From NCBI GenBank assembly GCA_033851265.1, contig JAWWOW010000023.1:62001-126000 (forward strand): a DNA stretch of 64,000 nt, in the 5' to 3' direction. Shown in pieces: positions 27,240-35,873 of this stretch. The number at the start of each line of letters is the position of its first letter. The stretch's first letter is position 1. The notes under the pieces were generated by a model. That model did no database searches and had not been told where the DNA came from. It worked only from the letters and a program-made list of their open reading frames with translations. The translations under genes were made by a program, and so were the position numbers. This DNA comes from JAWWOW01 sp033851265 (GTDB lineage Bacteria > Actinomycetota > Actinomycetes > JAWWOW01).

Positions 27240-28292
27240 ATGCGCCGAATGTTGCTAACTGTTTTTGCTGTCCTGCCCGTGCTGGTGGCTTTGCTCGCGG
27301 CGCCAGTCAACGCGAAGACCGGCAGCGGCGGTCCCGGAGCGCTGGTCTTTGTCCCGAACCCCGTCGCTGAAACCGGCAACGAGTCGCTGACCGATCAGAA
27401 GGACGCCGCATCAGCGGTCCCGACCTCGGTGTACCACCAGGTCCCGCTACCCGCCCTCGACGGATCCGGCTATCTCTCCGGGCTTTACGCCACGGTCAAA
27501 AGTGAGACCGGCAACGCGGCGTACTCACCGAGCGGGAGTTTCGCCTACAACCGGCACCAGGACGAGTTCGAGCAGGTCATGGCGTACTACTGGGTTACCC
27601 AAGCTCAGCTCTACCTGCAGAGCCTCGGTTTCGGATCGAACCTTCCTGCGGTCAACCGGCGTCCAGTCCCCGTCCGGATCAACCAGTACGGCGGTGACAA
27701 CAGCTTCTTCCGTGACAACAAGACGGACCTCACCTTCGGCAAGGGTGGTGTCGACGACGCCGAGGACGCCGAGGTGATCGTGCACGAATATGGCCACTCC
27801 GTGCAGAACGCGCAGGTTGCGGGCTTCGGAACCACACCGGATGCCGGCGCCATCGGAGAAGGATTCAGTGACTACCTCGCAGTCGAGGTGTCCAACTGGG
27901 TGGCAAAAAGCCTGGGTGTGACGACGCGAGTCGCTGACGCATGCGTCGCCGACTGGGACTCCACGTCGTACGACACCGCTGCCGACGACGGCCTCTACTG
28001 CCTTCGGCGCGTCGACAGCAGCAAGCACTATCCCGAAGATCTGCACCCCAGTCGCGAGGTGCACGCCGATGGTGAGCTGTGGTCCGCGGCCTTGTATCGC
28101 ATGCGTAACCTGCTCGCTGATCCGAAGACCGCGGACATCATCATCATCGGGGCACAGTTCGGCTTCACGGCCGGAACGACCTTCGATGCCGCAGCTCGCG
28201 CTACTTACGCGTACGCCAAGGGGCACTACCCGGCGAAGGCGGCCAAGGTCCGGCAGGCGTTCGTCGAGCGAGGTTTCAGCGTCCCCGCCTGA
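27240..28292 (+). CDS. Secreted zinc metallopeptidase, HEYGH gluzincin (M36/M4-like)
   Basis: A 350-residue exported protein with a typical signal peptide (MRRMLLTVFAVLPVLVALLAAPVNA). The zinc site is VIVHEYGHSVQN (His182, Glu183, His186) and the third ligand is Glu207 in GEGFSDYLAV, about 20 residues on, the gluzincin arrangement of M4/M36 peptidases. Upstream, FAYNRHQDEFEQVMAYYWVTQAQLYLQSLGF matches the fungalysin-like helix before the active site. It lacks the long propeptide of fungal M36 enzymes, so it is a compact version. Two cysteine pairs sit around VADACVADW and LYCLRR. It is probably an extracellular protease; the substrate is unknown. Confidence 0.85.
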   Translation: MRRMLLTVFAVLPVLVALLAAPVNAKTGSGGPGALVFVPNPVAETGNESLTDQKDAASAVPTSVYHQVPLPALDGSGYLSGLYATVKSETGNAAYSPSGSFAYNRHQDEFEQVMAYYWVTQAQLYLQSLGFGSNLPAVNRRPVPVRINQYGGDNSFFRDNKTDLTFGKGGVDDAEDAEVIVHEYGHSVQNAQVAGFGTTPDAGAIGEGFSDYLAVEVSNWVAKSLGVTTRVADACVADWDSTSYDTAADDGLYCLRRVDSSKHYPEDLHPSREVHADGELWSAALYRMRNLLADPKTADIIIIGAQFGFTAGTTFDAAARATYAYAKGHYPAKAAKVRQAFVERGFSVPA

Positions 28293-28311
28293 GTGATGGC
28301 ACGATCGCCCG

Positions 28312-29286
28312 GTGCACTTCGACGTCATGTTGCCCATCGGCTCGCTGACTGACGTCCCGCAGTTCGTACGCCGGGCCGAGGAGATCGGCCTGGATGGTGT
28401 GTGGACCGCTGAGGCCGCGCATGACGCGTTCCTCCCGTTAACACTCGCAGCTGAGCACAGCGAACGGCTCATCCTCGGTACCGGCATCGCGGTGGCATTC
28501 GCGCGTACGCCGATGACGCTGGCTGTCGTCGCCAACGACCTGCAGTCCTACTCCCAGGGCCGCTGCATTCTTGGCCTCGGCAGTCAGATCCGCCCGCACA
28601 TCGAGAAGCGGTACTCGATGCCGTGGAGTCACCCCGCCGAGCGGATGAAAGAGATGGTGCGCGCGCTCCGGGCGATCTGGCACACGTGGGCGACGGGGGA
28701 GCGCCTCGACTTCCGGGGCGAGTTCTACACGCACACGTTGATGACACCGATGTTCGACCCGGGTCCGAACCCGTACGGCCCACCGAAGGTGTACGTCGCC
28801 GGCGTCGGCCCGCGGATGACCGAGGTTGCGGGCGAGGTAGCCGACGGTTTTATCGTTCATCCGTTCACGACGTCGCGCTATCTCGCCGAGCGCATCCTGC
28901 CCGCGCTCGAACAGGGGCTCGCCAAGTCCGGGCGCACGCGCGCCGACATCGAGATCGGCTTCCCCGGATTCACCGTCGAGACCGGCGCTGCTGAAGCCGA
29001 ACTCACACTGGCCGCGCGCAACCAGTTGGCGTTCTACGGCTCGACGCCGGCCTACCACCCGGTTCTCGAGCCGCACGGCTGGCTCGACCTCGGTCACGAG
29101 CTGAACGCGCTGTCGAAGTCAGATACGCCGGACAAGTGGAGGCGGATGGGCGACCTCGTGCCCGACGATGTCGTGCAGGAGTTCACGGTTTTCGCCGACG
29201 CCGACGCCATGCGCAAGTCAATCGCCGAGCGGTTCGCGGGTCTCGTCGACCGCTTCACGCTGCCGCCGCGCACTCTCACCGGATAG
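28312..29286 (+). CDS. LLM-class F420-dependent oxidoreductase (TIGR03617-like)
   Basis: A 324-residue luciferase-like TIM barrel. Family features: FDVMLPIGSLTDVPQFVRRAEEIGLDGVWTAEAAHDAFLPLTLAAEHSERLILGTGIAVAFARTP in the first half and YVAGVGPRMTEVAGEVADGFIVHPF, the usual cofactor-side segment. The pattern matches the actinobacterial subgroup that uses F420 rather than FMN. Substrate unknown. GTG start; it follows the metallopeptidase by 19 bp but is not functionally linked to it in an obvious way. Confidence 0.87.
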   Translation: MHFDVMLPIGSLTDVPQFVRRAEEIGLDGVWTAEAAHDAFLPLTLAAEHSERLILGTGIAVAFARTPMTLAVVANDLQSYSQGRCILGLGSQIRPHIEKRYSMPWSHPAERMKEMVRALRAIWHTWATGERLDFRGEFYTHTLMTPMFDPGPNPYGPPKVYVAGVGPRMTEVAGEVADGFIVHPFTTSRYLAERILPALEQGLAKSGRTRADIEIGFPGFTVETGAAEAELTLAARNQLAFYGSTPAYHPVLEPHGWLDLGHELNALSKSDTPDKWRRMGDLVPDDVVQEFTVFADADAMRKSIAERFAGLVDRFTLPPRTLTG

Positions 29287-29292
29287 CCGGGG

Positions 29293-30270
29293 TCAGCCCT
29301 CGGCAGCCACTGCGGACTCGCCACCAGTGTTGGTACGCCGAACGACCGACGCGCAGGCAGCGGTCACGGCTGTTGCGAACTCCTCGTGGTGCGTCACGCA
29401 CGAGGCATGACCACCGTCGATCTCGAAAACCTCAGCGTCCTTGATGCTCGCCGCAAGCTTGTGCTGGCGTCGCGTCGGTATGCAGTGGTCCTTCGCGGTG
29501 ATGACGACCGAGGTGGGTACGTCGACGTCGCCGATCCAGCCCGCTGAGCTGAACCCACCCATAGCGCTCAGAGCAGAGAACGTTGCCCTCCGGCTGGTCA
29601 GTCGCAACTCGTTCATCGCCCACTGCGTGAACTCCTTGTCGGCGACGGTGCCGCCGGCGAAGTCGCCGAGGAGACCGCTCTGCACTGCGCGGGCCGGCAG
29701 GTGCGGACTGCCGCTGACGGCCAGCGGGATCAGCAGCGGTGGAAGCAACCGGAAGAACGTCGACTCGCGCCCGGTGCCGCGGAAGTTGCGCGCGGTCGCC
29801 GCGAGCACCAACCCGGCGACCCGGTCGCGATGTCGTTGCCAGGTGAGCTGCGCGACGATGCCGCCCATGCTGTACCCGACCGGCACGAAGCGATCGATCC
29901 CCAACTCATCAGCGACAGCGATCACGTCGTCGGCAAGGTCGTTGAGGCGGAATATCCGGCCGCTACGCGGGCCGCGTCCGTGCCAGCGCTGGTCAAAGAG
30001 CACAACACGGTGCTGCTCCGCGAGGGACGGTACGGCGGAGAACCACGAGAGCATCGCCGTACATCCGATGGCGTGGAGCAGCAGCAGAGGTGGCTGCGCA
30101 TCCTGCGGTCCGCACTCGGTGACGAAGGTCGCGCCGCGCTCACCGAGCGAGATCATGCGGCCCGCGGGCAGGTCTGCAGAGTTGGGTGTCTTCACGACGC
30201 GACGCACACCCGCGCGTGCACCGCGTGCGACCGGTGCGCGAACGGCTTTCCAATCCACCTTCGGCGGCAT
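29293..30270 (-). CDS. Alpha/beta hydrolase
   Basis: A 325-residue hydrolase. The start MPPKVDWKAV has GGAGG 5 nt upstream; the upstream open frame is ignored. The oxyanion region is LLLLHAIGCTAMLSWF, the nucleophile elbow VGYSMGGIVAQ carries the Ser, and a C-terminal EIDGGHASCVTHHEE supplies the His; an Asp in VITAKDHCIP completes the triad. A Lys/Arg-rich N-terminal extension of about 40 residues precedes the fold. Likely a lipase/esterase or related enzyme, substrate unknown. A symmetrical 17-bp element lies about 53 bp upstream and may regulate it. Confidence 0.87.
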   Translation of the reverse strand: MPPKVDWKAVRAPVARGARAGVRRVVKTPNSADLPAGRMISLGERGATFVTECGPQDAQPPLLLLHAIGCTAMLSWFSAVPSLAEQHRVVLFDQRWHGRGPRSGRIFRLNDLADDVIAVADELGIDRFVPVGYSMGGIVAQLTWQRHRDRVAGLVLAATARNFRGTGRESTFFRLLPPLLIPLAVSGSPHLPARAVQSGLLGDFAGGTVADKEFTQWAMNELRLTSRRATFSALSAMGGFSSAGWIGDVDVPTSVVITAKDHCIPTRRQHKLAASIKDAEVFEIDGGHASCVTHHEEFATAVTAACASVVRRTNTGGESAVAAEG

Positions 30271-30322
30271 GCAGGCCTCCTGCCCGTCTACCCGGGAGTA
30301 GCCACGTCCCGGCACAGTGAAA

Positions 30323-30339
30323 TCTGACACATCGTCAGA
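30323..30339. promoter_or_regulatory. Candidate operator upstream of the alpha/beta hydrolase
   Basis: Perfect inverted repeat TCTGAC-ACATC-GTCAGA, 6-bp arms around a 5-bp centre, 53 bp upstream of the hydrolase start in the 137-bp gap before the DUF6424-like gene stop. Size and symmetry fit a TetR-family operator. No regulator gene is adjacent, so the partner is unknown. Confidence 0.4.
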
Positions 30340-30407
30340 ACACGCGTGGAGCCGGGGTGGGTGCTTGCAGCACCGTTGAGCGCGACGGGGCGCGCACACA
30401 CACTGAG

Positions 30408-31433
30408 CTAGGCGTCGGGCCCCGATCTCCTGCTGTGGCCAGCCGACCCGTTCAACCCGTACCGGGACGCGGGGACACGCCGGTCAGGGGTTCGACCTTC
30501 GGAAGCGTGGGCTTTGGCGGCCTTGACGAGGGGATCGCCCACGGCGACGTCGCCAGTGAGGATCTTTCGGTACTGGTCGTTGTAGGCACGCAGTGAGATC
30601 TCGTCATCCGCGTCAAGGATCAGAGCCTTCCCTTGTTTCGCGGCCTTGTCCTTCTTCGCCGCCAACGCCGTCCCCCGATCTGCGTAGATGACGGCCGTGC
30701 GGCCATCGCCCGATCCCCGTTCACCGACCGGAACGACTGCGATGGGCTGGTCTTCGTCAGTGACCCAGAGCTGAAAGTCGTCATACTTGAACAGTTGCTG
30801 ATCGACGATGGGCGCTGGGTAGTGGTGGAAGCCACCCGCGACGACCTCGCCGGCTTTGCCCTTTCCTGGCTTCGCAAGGACACCGACGTGCAGGCCCTTT
30901 GGCAGTGGCAAGCTCGCGTTGCAGATCGAATCGGTCCAGCGGGCAACATCTTCAGCCGTCGTGATCGGGGTGTCGAGCAACTTCCGGATCCCTAACTCCT
31001 GCACGGCGTCAGGGAATGCGGCGTACACGCGCCGCGCATTTAGCCGGAGCTTGTCCACCTTCGCGGGATCAGCGCAGAACTGTGATGACCACTCCATCCC
31101 CACGACATTGCGCAGGATGAACCATCCGTCGCCATCCTTGAGCCAGAGACCACCGCCGTGATGATCCTCGTACGGCGCCGCGCCGTAGTAGAACTCCGCA
31201 ACCGTGCGGGCCAGCTCGTTCATCACCTTGCGCGACTTCACGTATTCCGGAGAGTCGGAGCGGTCCGCGTGATCGTCCACCCAGATCGTCCACGGATTGG
31301 TCTCGCCTCGGACATGTCTACCGGCCGCGACGGCCTTCTTGACTCGAGCCTTAGTTCCCTTCTTGGCTGACGGCTTCGTTGCAGCCTTCTTGCCCGGCGC
31401 GCTCTTCTTGGCGCCGCGTGTTCTTACCGGCAT
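30408..31433 (-). CDS. DUF6424-like protein with Lys/Ala-rich N-terminus
   Basis: A 341-residue soluble protein. The first 40 residues are Lys/Ala-rich like a histone H1 tail. The body has segments I associate with DUF6424 proteins of actinobacteria: NPWTIWVDDHADRSDSPEYVKSRKVMNELARTV, EDHHGGGLWLKDGDGWFILRNVVGMEWSSQFCADP and ITTAEDVARWTDSICNASLPLP. No catalytic motif is known. It follows the Cys-His-Asp protein gene by 18 bp on the same strand and is probably in its operon. The DUF number is from memory and should be verified by a profile search. Confidence 0.72.
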   Translation of the reverse strand: MPVRTRGAKKSAPGKKAATKPSAKKGTKARVKKAVAAGRHVRGETNPWTIWVDDHADRSDSPEYVKSRKVMNELARTVAEFYYGAAPYEDHHGGGLWLKDGDGWFILRNVVGMEWSSQFCADPAKVDKLRLNARRVYAAFPDAVQELGIRKLLDTPITTAEDVARWTDSICNASLPLPKGLHVGVLAKPGKGKAGEVVAGGFHHYPAPIVDQQLFKYDDFQLWVTDEDQPIAVVPVGERGSGDGRTAVIYADRGTALAAKKDKAAKQGKALILDADDEISLRAYNDQYRKILTGDVAVGDPLVKAAKAHASEGRTPDRRVPASRYGLNGSAGHSRRSGPDA

Positions 31434-31451
31434 GACTGGCCCTTCTGAGCC

Positions 31452-32588
31452 TCAGCGGGGTGTGACGGGGCGCCGGCGTACGTCGTCGATGTCCACGTCG
31501 AGTGGCCCGAGAATCACTGGAGCCGGTTGTGCAGGAAGCACAATCGGTACCCGGGGCGCCATGGTCAAGTTTTGGACCCGTACGACCGCGGAGAAGTGTT
31601 GGGACGCCGGCGCGACGGGAGCGACTGCTCCGCCGTACACCGGGGCGGCGTCCAGCTTGACGTCCTGGTCGGGGATCGTGGTCGTGTCCAACTGGTAGGT
31701 GAACATGCCGCCACCTTGACTTGTCGCCCAACCCAGGCGTCGCCACGCGAGGGTGCTGGCGTCATTCACATCGGACGCGCAGTAGGCACTGATGTCGATT
31801 GAATTGGCCTGCGGTGCACGGATCGTCACGGTGACAGTCCCATTGACAACCGGGTCTCCACTGACCGCCGCCGTGCTGACTGGTGACGTGATGCCGATTG
31901 CTGGGTTCCCGTCCTGGAACAGCGGCGACGGATCCTTCGGCGCATAGGGCGTCACAAAAAAGCCCAGCACGGTGCGGTTGCCCGCAGAGTAATTGAAGGT
32001 TGTGGTGTTGTACGGGTTCGTGTGGTTGAACGTGATCGTCACGTCGGTGTCGGGGTAGTTCGAGTCGTAGACGTGCACCGTCGTGTCCGGACCGATGTCG
32101 TCGTAGGCATACGCCAGCACCTGATGGTTGTGGCCGAGCAACATCGGGTCCGGCGAATGAACGCAGACGAGCGAGATGGGGCAGGGGTGACCGCTGTCGA
32201 TAGCGCCGCGCAGGATGGGCATGTGATCGTTGATCGTCCGCCACGACGTCCCCGTCGGGCCAATCCAGGTGTTGTGCGTGTTCAACTGCATCCACTCGAG
32301 GTACTGCATGACACCGAGGGGCAAGTTGAAGCTGTCGAACAGCCGCGCCACGATGAAGTCGAACGCCGGCGATCCCGGGACTGGGTTCTGGTGCGACAGC
32401 GGTGGGGTGCGCTTGGCTTCAAAGAGATCTCGGACGACGAAGGCCATGCCACCGCACAGACCATTCGAGGCGTCGCCAATCCCTACGGGACCGAAGAATG
32501 TCGGGATGTGGAAGTCGGGAACTTGCGGCCAGACGTTCGGGTAGTGCAATCCACTCTCTAACGGACTGAACCCAGGCACGGCGCCCAT
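31452..32588 (-). CDS. Hypothetical protein with papain-like Cys-His-Asp arrangement
   Basis: A 378-residue protein without signal peptide, with an excellent ribosome binding site (AAAGGAG, 7 nt before ATG). The first about 185 residues show the spacing of a papain-like or C39-like fold: Cys45 in NGLCGGMAF at the start of a helix, His155 in GHNHQVLAYAY and Asp175 in VHVYDSNYPD. The middle region ends in YAPKDPSPLFQDG; the C-terminal about 150 residues are beta-rich (TVTVTIRAPQANSIDISAYCASD) and resemble an Ig-like domain, then a Pro-rich end. It could be a peptidase, transglutaminase or inactive relative. It lies 157 bp after the M50-type gene on the same strand. Confidence 0.72.
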   Translation of the reverse strand: MGAVPGFSPLESGLHYPNVWPQVPDFHIPTFFGPVGIGDASNGLCGGMAFVVRDLFEAKRTPPLSHQNPVPGSPAFDFIVARLFDSFNLPLGVMQYLEWMQLNTHNTWIGPTGTSWRTINDHMPILRGAIDSGHPCPISLVCVHSPDPMLLGHNHQVLAYAYDDIGPDTTVHVYDSNYPDTDVTITFNHTNPYNTTTFNYSAGNRTVLGFFVTPYAPKDPSPLFQDGNPAIGITSPVSTAAVSGDPVVNGTVTVTIRAPQANSIDISAYCASDVNDASTLAWRRLGWATSQGGGMFTYQLDTTTIPDQDVKLDAAPVYGGAVAPVAPASQHFSAVVRVQNLTMAPRVPIVLPAQPAPVILGPLDVDIDDVRRRPVTPR

Positions 32589-32745
32589 GGACGTGCTCCT
32601 TTCGAGATCGTGTGATCACTGGAGCAGGAGCGACCTATGTGGCCATGCTTGCCCTGTGGGCGGTTCAGCGGAATGGCCTCAAGTGATGGGGCGCAGACCA
32701 TCACTTGTGCGGTGCTGAGCGTGAATGGGCTGACGCAGTCAGGCT

Positions 32746-35049
32746 TTACGGGACTGCTGAGCTCGTCGCGGTTGGTTGTGCAGACGGAGTGGCAGACGGC
32801 TCGCTTGGCGGCGTACCGCTGCTCTCAGCCGATGCACGTGGTGAGGGCGTCGCAGTCGCTTGTGGGTTCGCCGCGGATGCCGCTGCACTCGGCTGTGCTG
32901 ACGTTGCCGTCTCCGTGCCCGGGGAGGTTGACGGACTGGTCGTGACATCCGGAGTCGCCACCTCGGGTTGGACTACCGCGAGAATCTGATGCTCGTAGTC
33001 CTCCAACGTCGCCTGGATCTCGGCGAACGACAGCTGCTCCAGGTGATCACCGAACGCCGCGATCTGCGCCCACAGCAGTTGCAACTTGGTTGTCGCATCG
33101 GTGCTGAGCTGGTCCGGCAGATCGACGACGAGCTGCAATGCCAACGCGTGGGTCACACAGCGGATGCAGTTGTAGGCAACTGCCGCGGCGATGTTCTCCG
33201 GCGCAGCGATATTCGCGTGCCCGACGATGAGCACCACCTGGAAACTCACCGCGACGGCGCGACATGCCGTGCAGCTCGCAAACGCGTAGGCCTCGTTGTC
33301 GTTGACCACAGTGCCGTCGGTGACCCACACCAGAGCAAACGACACGTCGTAGACCGTGCCCCCGTCGCGGGTGACGACCGCGAGGCTCTGGTTGTCTCCC
33401 ACACCAGGAGCATCAGGACGGTTGAACGGGAAAACCCACGTCGCGCCCTGGCCACCGCGCGGTGTGAGGACGACAGACAGCGCAGGATGGTCGGCGGTCG
33501 GCAGGGGAGTGCCGTCATCGGGCCAAATGGTCGAGGCAGACGTCTGACGACCGACGTGCACGGTGGCGTTGGCGTCGCCGGGCACGAAGGAGGCTGGCAT
33601 GGCATCGAACAGGGTGCCGCGTTCGTACGGCCGGATCGGCCGGTAGTTCCCCTGGCCGGGCCACCATGCGTATGCGAGCCCGGAGAGGATCGCCAGCATC
33701 GCCACAACTGCGACGGCGCGCTTGCCGGGTTTGCCCTCGGTGCGTTTCCACGTGCTTGCCGCATAGCGCCGGACAACCCGGATGAGCATGAAGAGCAGCC
33801 CGCCAACAGGGACGAAGAGCGCCACGATGGCCAGCGCCTTCACACCCACACCGGCCCAGTCGCCGGCGTTCGCATGACGGCTGAACTCATGTGCCTGGAT
33901 CGACATGCTGTGCCAGGTCGTCGCGAGGATGCGGGGCAGTGCGATCACTGCTAGCAGCGCGGTCACCAGCAAGATGGGTACGACGACGATGACCCAGAGG
34001 GTCACGACCGCGCGGGCCCAGAACTTCAGCTCGCGTGAGTTCTCCCGACGCCACCGACGCGGCAAGAAGCTACGGAGTGTCGGCCCGATGCGATGAAACA
34101 GGTCGGGGACACCGGTGATGTCGGCGAGAATGTGGTAGCCGTCGAAGCGAACCAGCGGGGGGAGTTGGCGGATCATCTGCAGAATCTGCGCAGCGATGAC
34201 GAGCAGCAGCCCGTCCCAGCCGGTCACGAGCCACAGCGCGTACATCGCGATCGCGACGAGCGTGTTGAAGTACAGCCCGCCGAGGTCAGTGCGCAGCCGT
34301 GCGCTACGGCTCAGGCGATAGCTATCGGTCACGTCGGTGTAGAAGGCGGGATAGATGAGGTAGAGCCCGGCGCCCATCGCCCCCGGGGTGCCGCCACCTC
34401 GCCGCAGTGCAGCGGCATGACCGAACTCGTGGAAGCCAGCCGACACGATCGTGATGGCGAAGACGGCGAGCAGCATGCCGGGCTGGTGGAACGCGTTGTA
34501 CGCCGCCGATCCCAACCCCTTGCGGAACAACACCCAGTACGTGAGCACCGCGAACGCGATCGTCGAGACCACGACCAGAACAGGGTTGAACAACCAAGCA
34601 AATGGCGCGGTGACGCGGCGGGTCACCTCGGGTCGAGACAGGACGATGCGCGGTCGCAACGCTAGGAGCGGATTGGATTTCCGCATTTCGGGGTCTGACC
34701 CGTCGGCCAGACAGACCAGACCGAGCGGACGCAGCTGACTGTCGACGAGTGTCCGGACGTCCTCGCCATGCAACTGACGGCCGGCGGCGGCACTTGCCGT
34801 CTCGGCGACGGCGTCGAAATCGCGGCGTCCGTCGATGGCGTCGAGGACGGCGTACAGCAGCGGCGTGAGCTGAAGCACCTGCCCGTCGACGCGGCGCACC
34901 AACGACGGCGGCACAACGTAGCCAGATCCGGGCTGTTCCCCGAACAAGTGCGTCCCTGCAACGCGGACCGGGACGTCACGATGCGTATGTGACGTCCCGG
35001 TCGGCCGCAGTAACGACGTATCCGACGGGCCGCCGGCGAGGGCGGTCAT
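32746..35049 (-). CDS. PqqD-like/M50 membrane zinc metalloprotease
   Basis: A 767-residue fusion. Residues 44-112 (VVPPSLVRRVDGQVLQLTPLLYAVLDAIDGRRDFDAVAE) look like a PqqD/RRE leader-binding winged helix. Then come several membrane helices with the site-2-protease zinc site HEFGH (207-211) and the third ligand Asp303 in RFDGYHIL. After the last helix (about 447-463) is a domain of about 230 residues with two CxxC pairs (Cys593/596 and Cys628/631). The last about 65 residues are a Ser/Thr/Pro/Ala-rich tail. Proteins of this build are annotated as putative peptide zinc metalloproteases; I know of no proven function. The ATG is 3 nt after the stop of the repeat-protein gene and has no clear ribosome binding site, so it is translationally coupled to it. 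Confidence 0.87.
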   Translation of the reverse strand: MTALAGGPSDTSLLRPTGTSHTHRDVPVRVAGTHLFGEQPGSGYVVPPSLVRRVDGQVLQLTPLLYAVLDAIDGRRDFDAVAETASAAAGRQLHGEDVRTLVDSQLRPLGLVCLADGSDPEMRKSNPLLALRPRIVLSRPEVTRRVTAPFAWLFNPVLVVVSTIAFAVLTYWVLFRKGLGSAAYNAFHQPGMLLAVFAITIVSAGFHEFGHAAALRRGGGTPGAMGAGLYLIYPAFYTDVTDSYRLSRSARLRTDLGGLYFNTLVAIAMYALWLVTGWDGLLLVIAAQILQMIRQLPPLVRFDGYHILADITGVPDLFHRIGPTLRSFLPRRWRRENSRELKFWARAVVTLWVIVVVPILLVTALLAVIALPRILATTWHSMSIQAHEFSRHANAGDWAGVGVKALAIVALFVPVGGLLFMLIRVVRRYAASTWKRTEGKPGKRAVAVVAMLAILSGLAYAWWPGQGNYRPIRPYERGTLFDAMPASFVPGDANATVHVGRQTSASTIWPDDGTPLPTADHPALSVVLTPRGGQGATWVFPFNRPDAPGVGDNQSLAVVTRDGGTVYDVSFALVWVTDGTVVNDNEAYAFASCTACRAVAVSFQVVLIVGHANIAAPENIAAAVAYNCIRCVTHALALQLVVDLPDQLSTDATTKLQLLWAQIAAFGDHLEQLSFAEIQATLEDYEHQILAVVQPEVATPDVTTSPSTSPGTETATSAQPSAAASAANPQATATPSPRASAESSGTPPSEPSATPSAQPTATSSAVP

Positions 35050-35052
35050 CGA

Positions 35053-35721
35053 CTACGGCGTAGGAGTTGTGTCTTGACCGATGTCCGAGGTCTGGTCGGC
35101 AACAGCATTGGCGTCGCCCTCGATGCTCTGGTCGATGATGACGTCCTGCTCGGCCAGCGCGATCGACTCCGAGAGCGGCGATCCGACGTTCGCCGACACA
35201 GCAGCGTCGATCGGCGCCGCCACGTTGGCGTTGGCCGCCACAGCACCGTCGATAGGAGCAGCCAAGTTGAGATTGCCGTCGAGGTTGACGTTGATGTCCA
35301 GCAGGTCGCCACTCAAGTCGGGCGTGCCACCAACCACGGTGCCGGGATCGGGAACCGGGACTGGAGGCTCGACAGCAGCAGCGTCGGCCGCCGGCGTGGC
35401 GCCCTGGTTGATCGTGCTGTCCTGCAGGCCATGTGCGTTCGCGTCGCCGAGGATGTCCTGGCCGATGAGCGCGCCCTGCGATGCGCTCGCCGCGGACACG
35501 GAGCCCGGTGAGAGCACGTTCGCGCTGACTGCCGCGTCGATCGGAGCGGCGATGTTCGCGTTAGCGCCGATGGCAAGGTCGATGGGGGCGGCCGCGTCGA
35601 GCGCGAGATCGATGTCTGCGTTGAGGTCTAAGAGCGACAAGACTTCCTTGTCAGGCAGTGCCGTTGCTCCTTCGGCGGCTAACTCCTCGGGAGTGATGCG
35701 GGCGACCGGGCGCTCTGTCAC
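35053..35721 (-). CDS. Leader-bearing repeat protein, candidate substrate of the M50 protease
   Basis: A 222-residue acidic, Ala/Asn/Asp-rich protein with no cysteines, signal peptide or membrane helix. GTG start with GGAGG 4 nt upstream. Residues 1-30 (ITPEELAAEGATALPDKEVLSL) look like a RiPP-type leader. The rest is a duplicated unit: about 32-107 and 141-216 align, separated by a Pro-rich linker (117-136). Each unit starts with two 14-residue repeats of AAPIDxAxxANxx and ends in a Gln/Asp/Asn-rich part (GQDILGDANAHGLQDS; DQSIEGDANAVADQTS). It sits 3 nt upstream of the PqqD-like/M50 gene, which makes it the natural candidate substrate. It could instead be a structural or surface protein. 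Confidence 0.8.
   Translation of the reverse strand: MTERPVARITPEELAAEGATALPDKEVLSLLDLNADIDLALDAAAPIDLAIGANANIAAPIDAAVSANVLSPGSVSAASASQGALIGQDILGDANAHGLQDSTINQGATPAADAAAVEPPVPVPDPGTVVGGTPDLSGDLLDINVNLDGNLNLAAPIDGAVAANANVAAPIDAAVSANVGSPLSESIALAEQDVIIDQSIEGDANAVADQTSDIGQDTTPTP
35179..35262 (-). repeat. Two 14-codon AAPID repeats (second unit)
   Basis: Codons 154-181 of the repeat protein: AAPIDGAVAANANV then AAPIDAAVSANVGS. They match the pair at 35509-35592. Confidence 0.7.
35509..35592 (-). repeat. Two 14-codon AAPID repeats (first unit)
   Basis: Codons 44-71 of the repeat protein: AAPIDLAIGANANI then AAPIDAAVSANVLS. Periodicity is exactly 42 bp, with no intervening codons. Confidence 0.7.
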
Positions 35722-35873
35722 GGCTCCTCCAGTATCTCGGTCAAAGTTGGACCGCCGATACCCGAGATCCACACACCGTGAAACCCGCGACGCTGCGCAG
35801 TGTGACGACCCGCAGCATCTGAGGTTGCTGTTAGTGCTGTTGTCATATCCGCCAGGCAAGTTTGGCCGGCTAG

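Noticed and set aside
35722..35873. Additional small gene between the PHP gene and the repeat protein
   Set aside because: No start with a ribosome binding site and coding character; short fold-backs only. Treated as promoter or leader.
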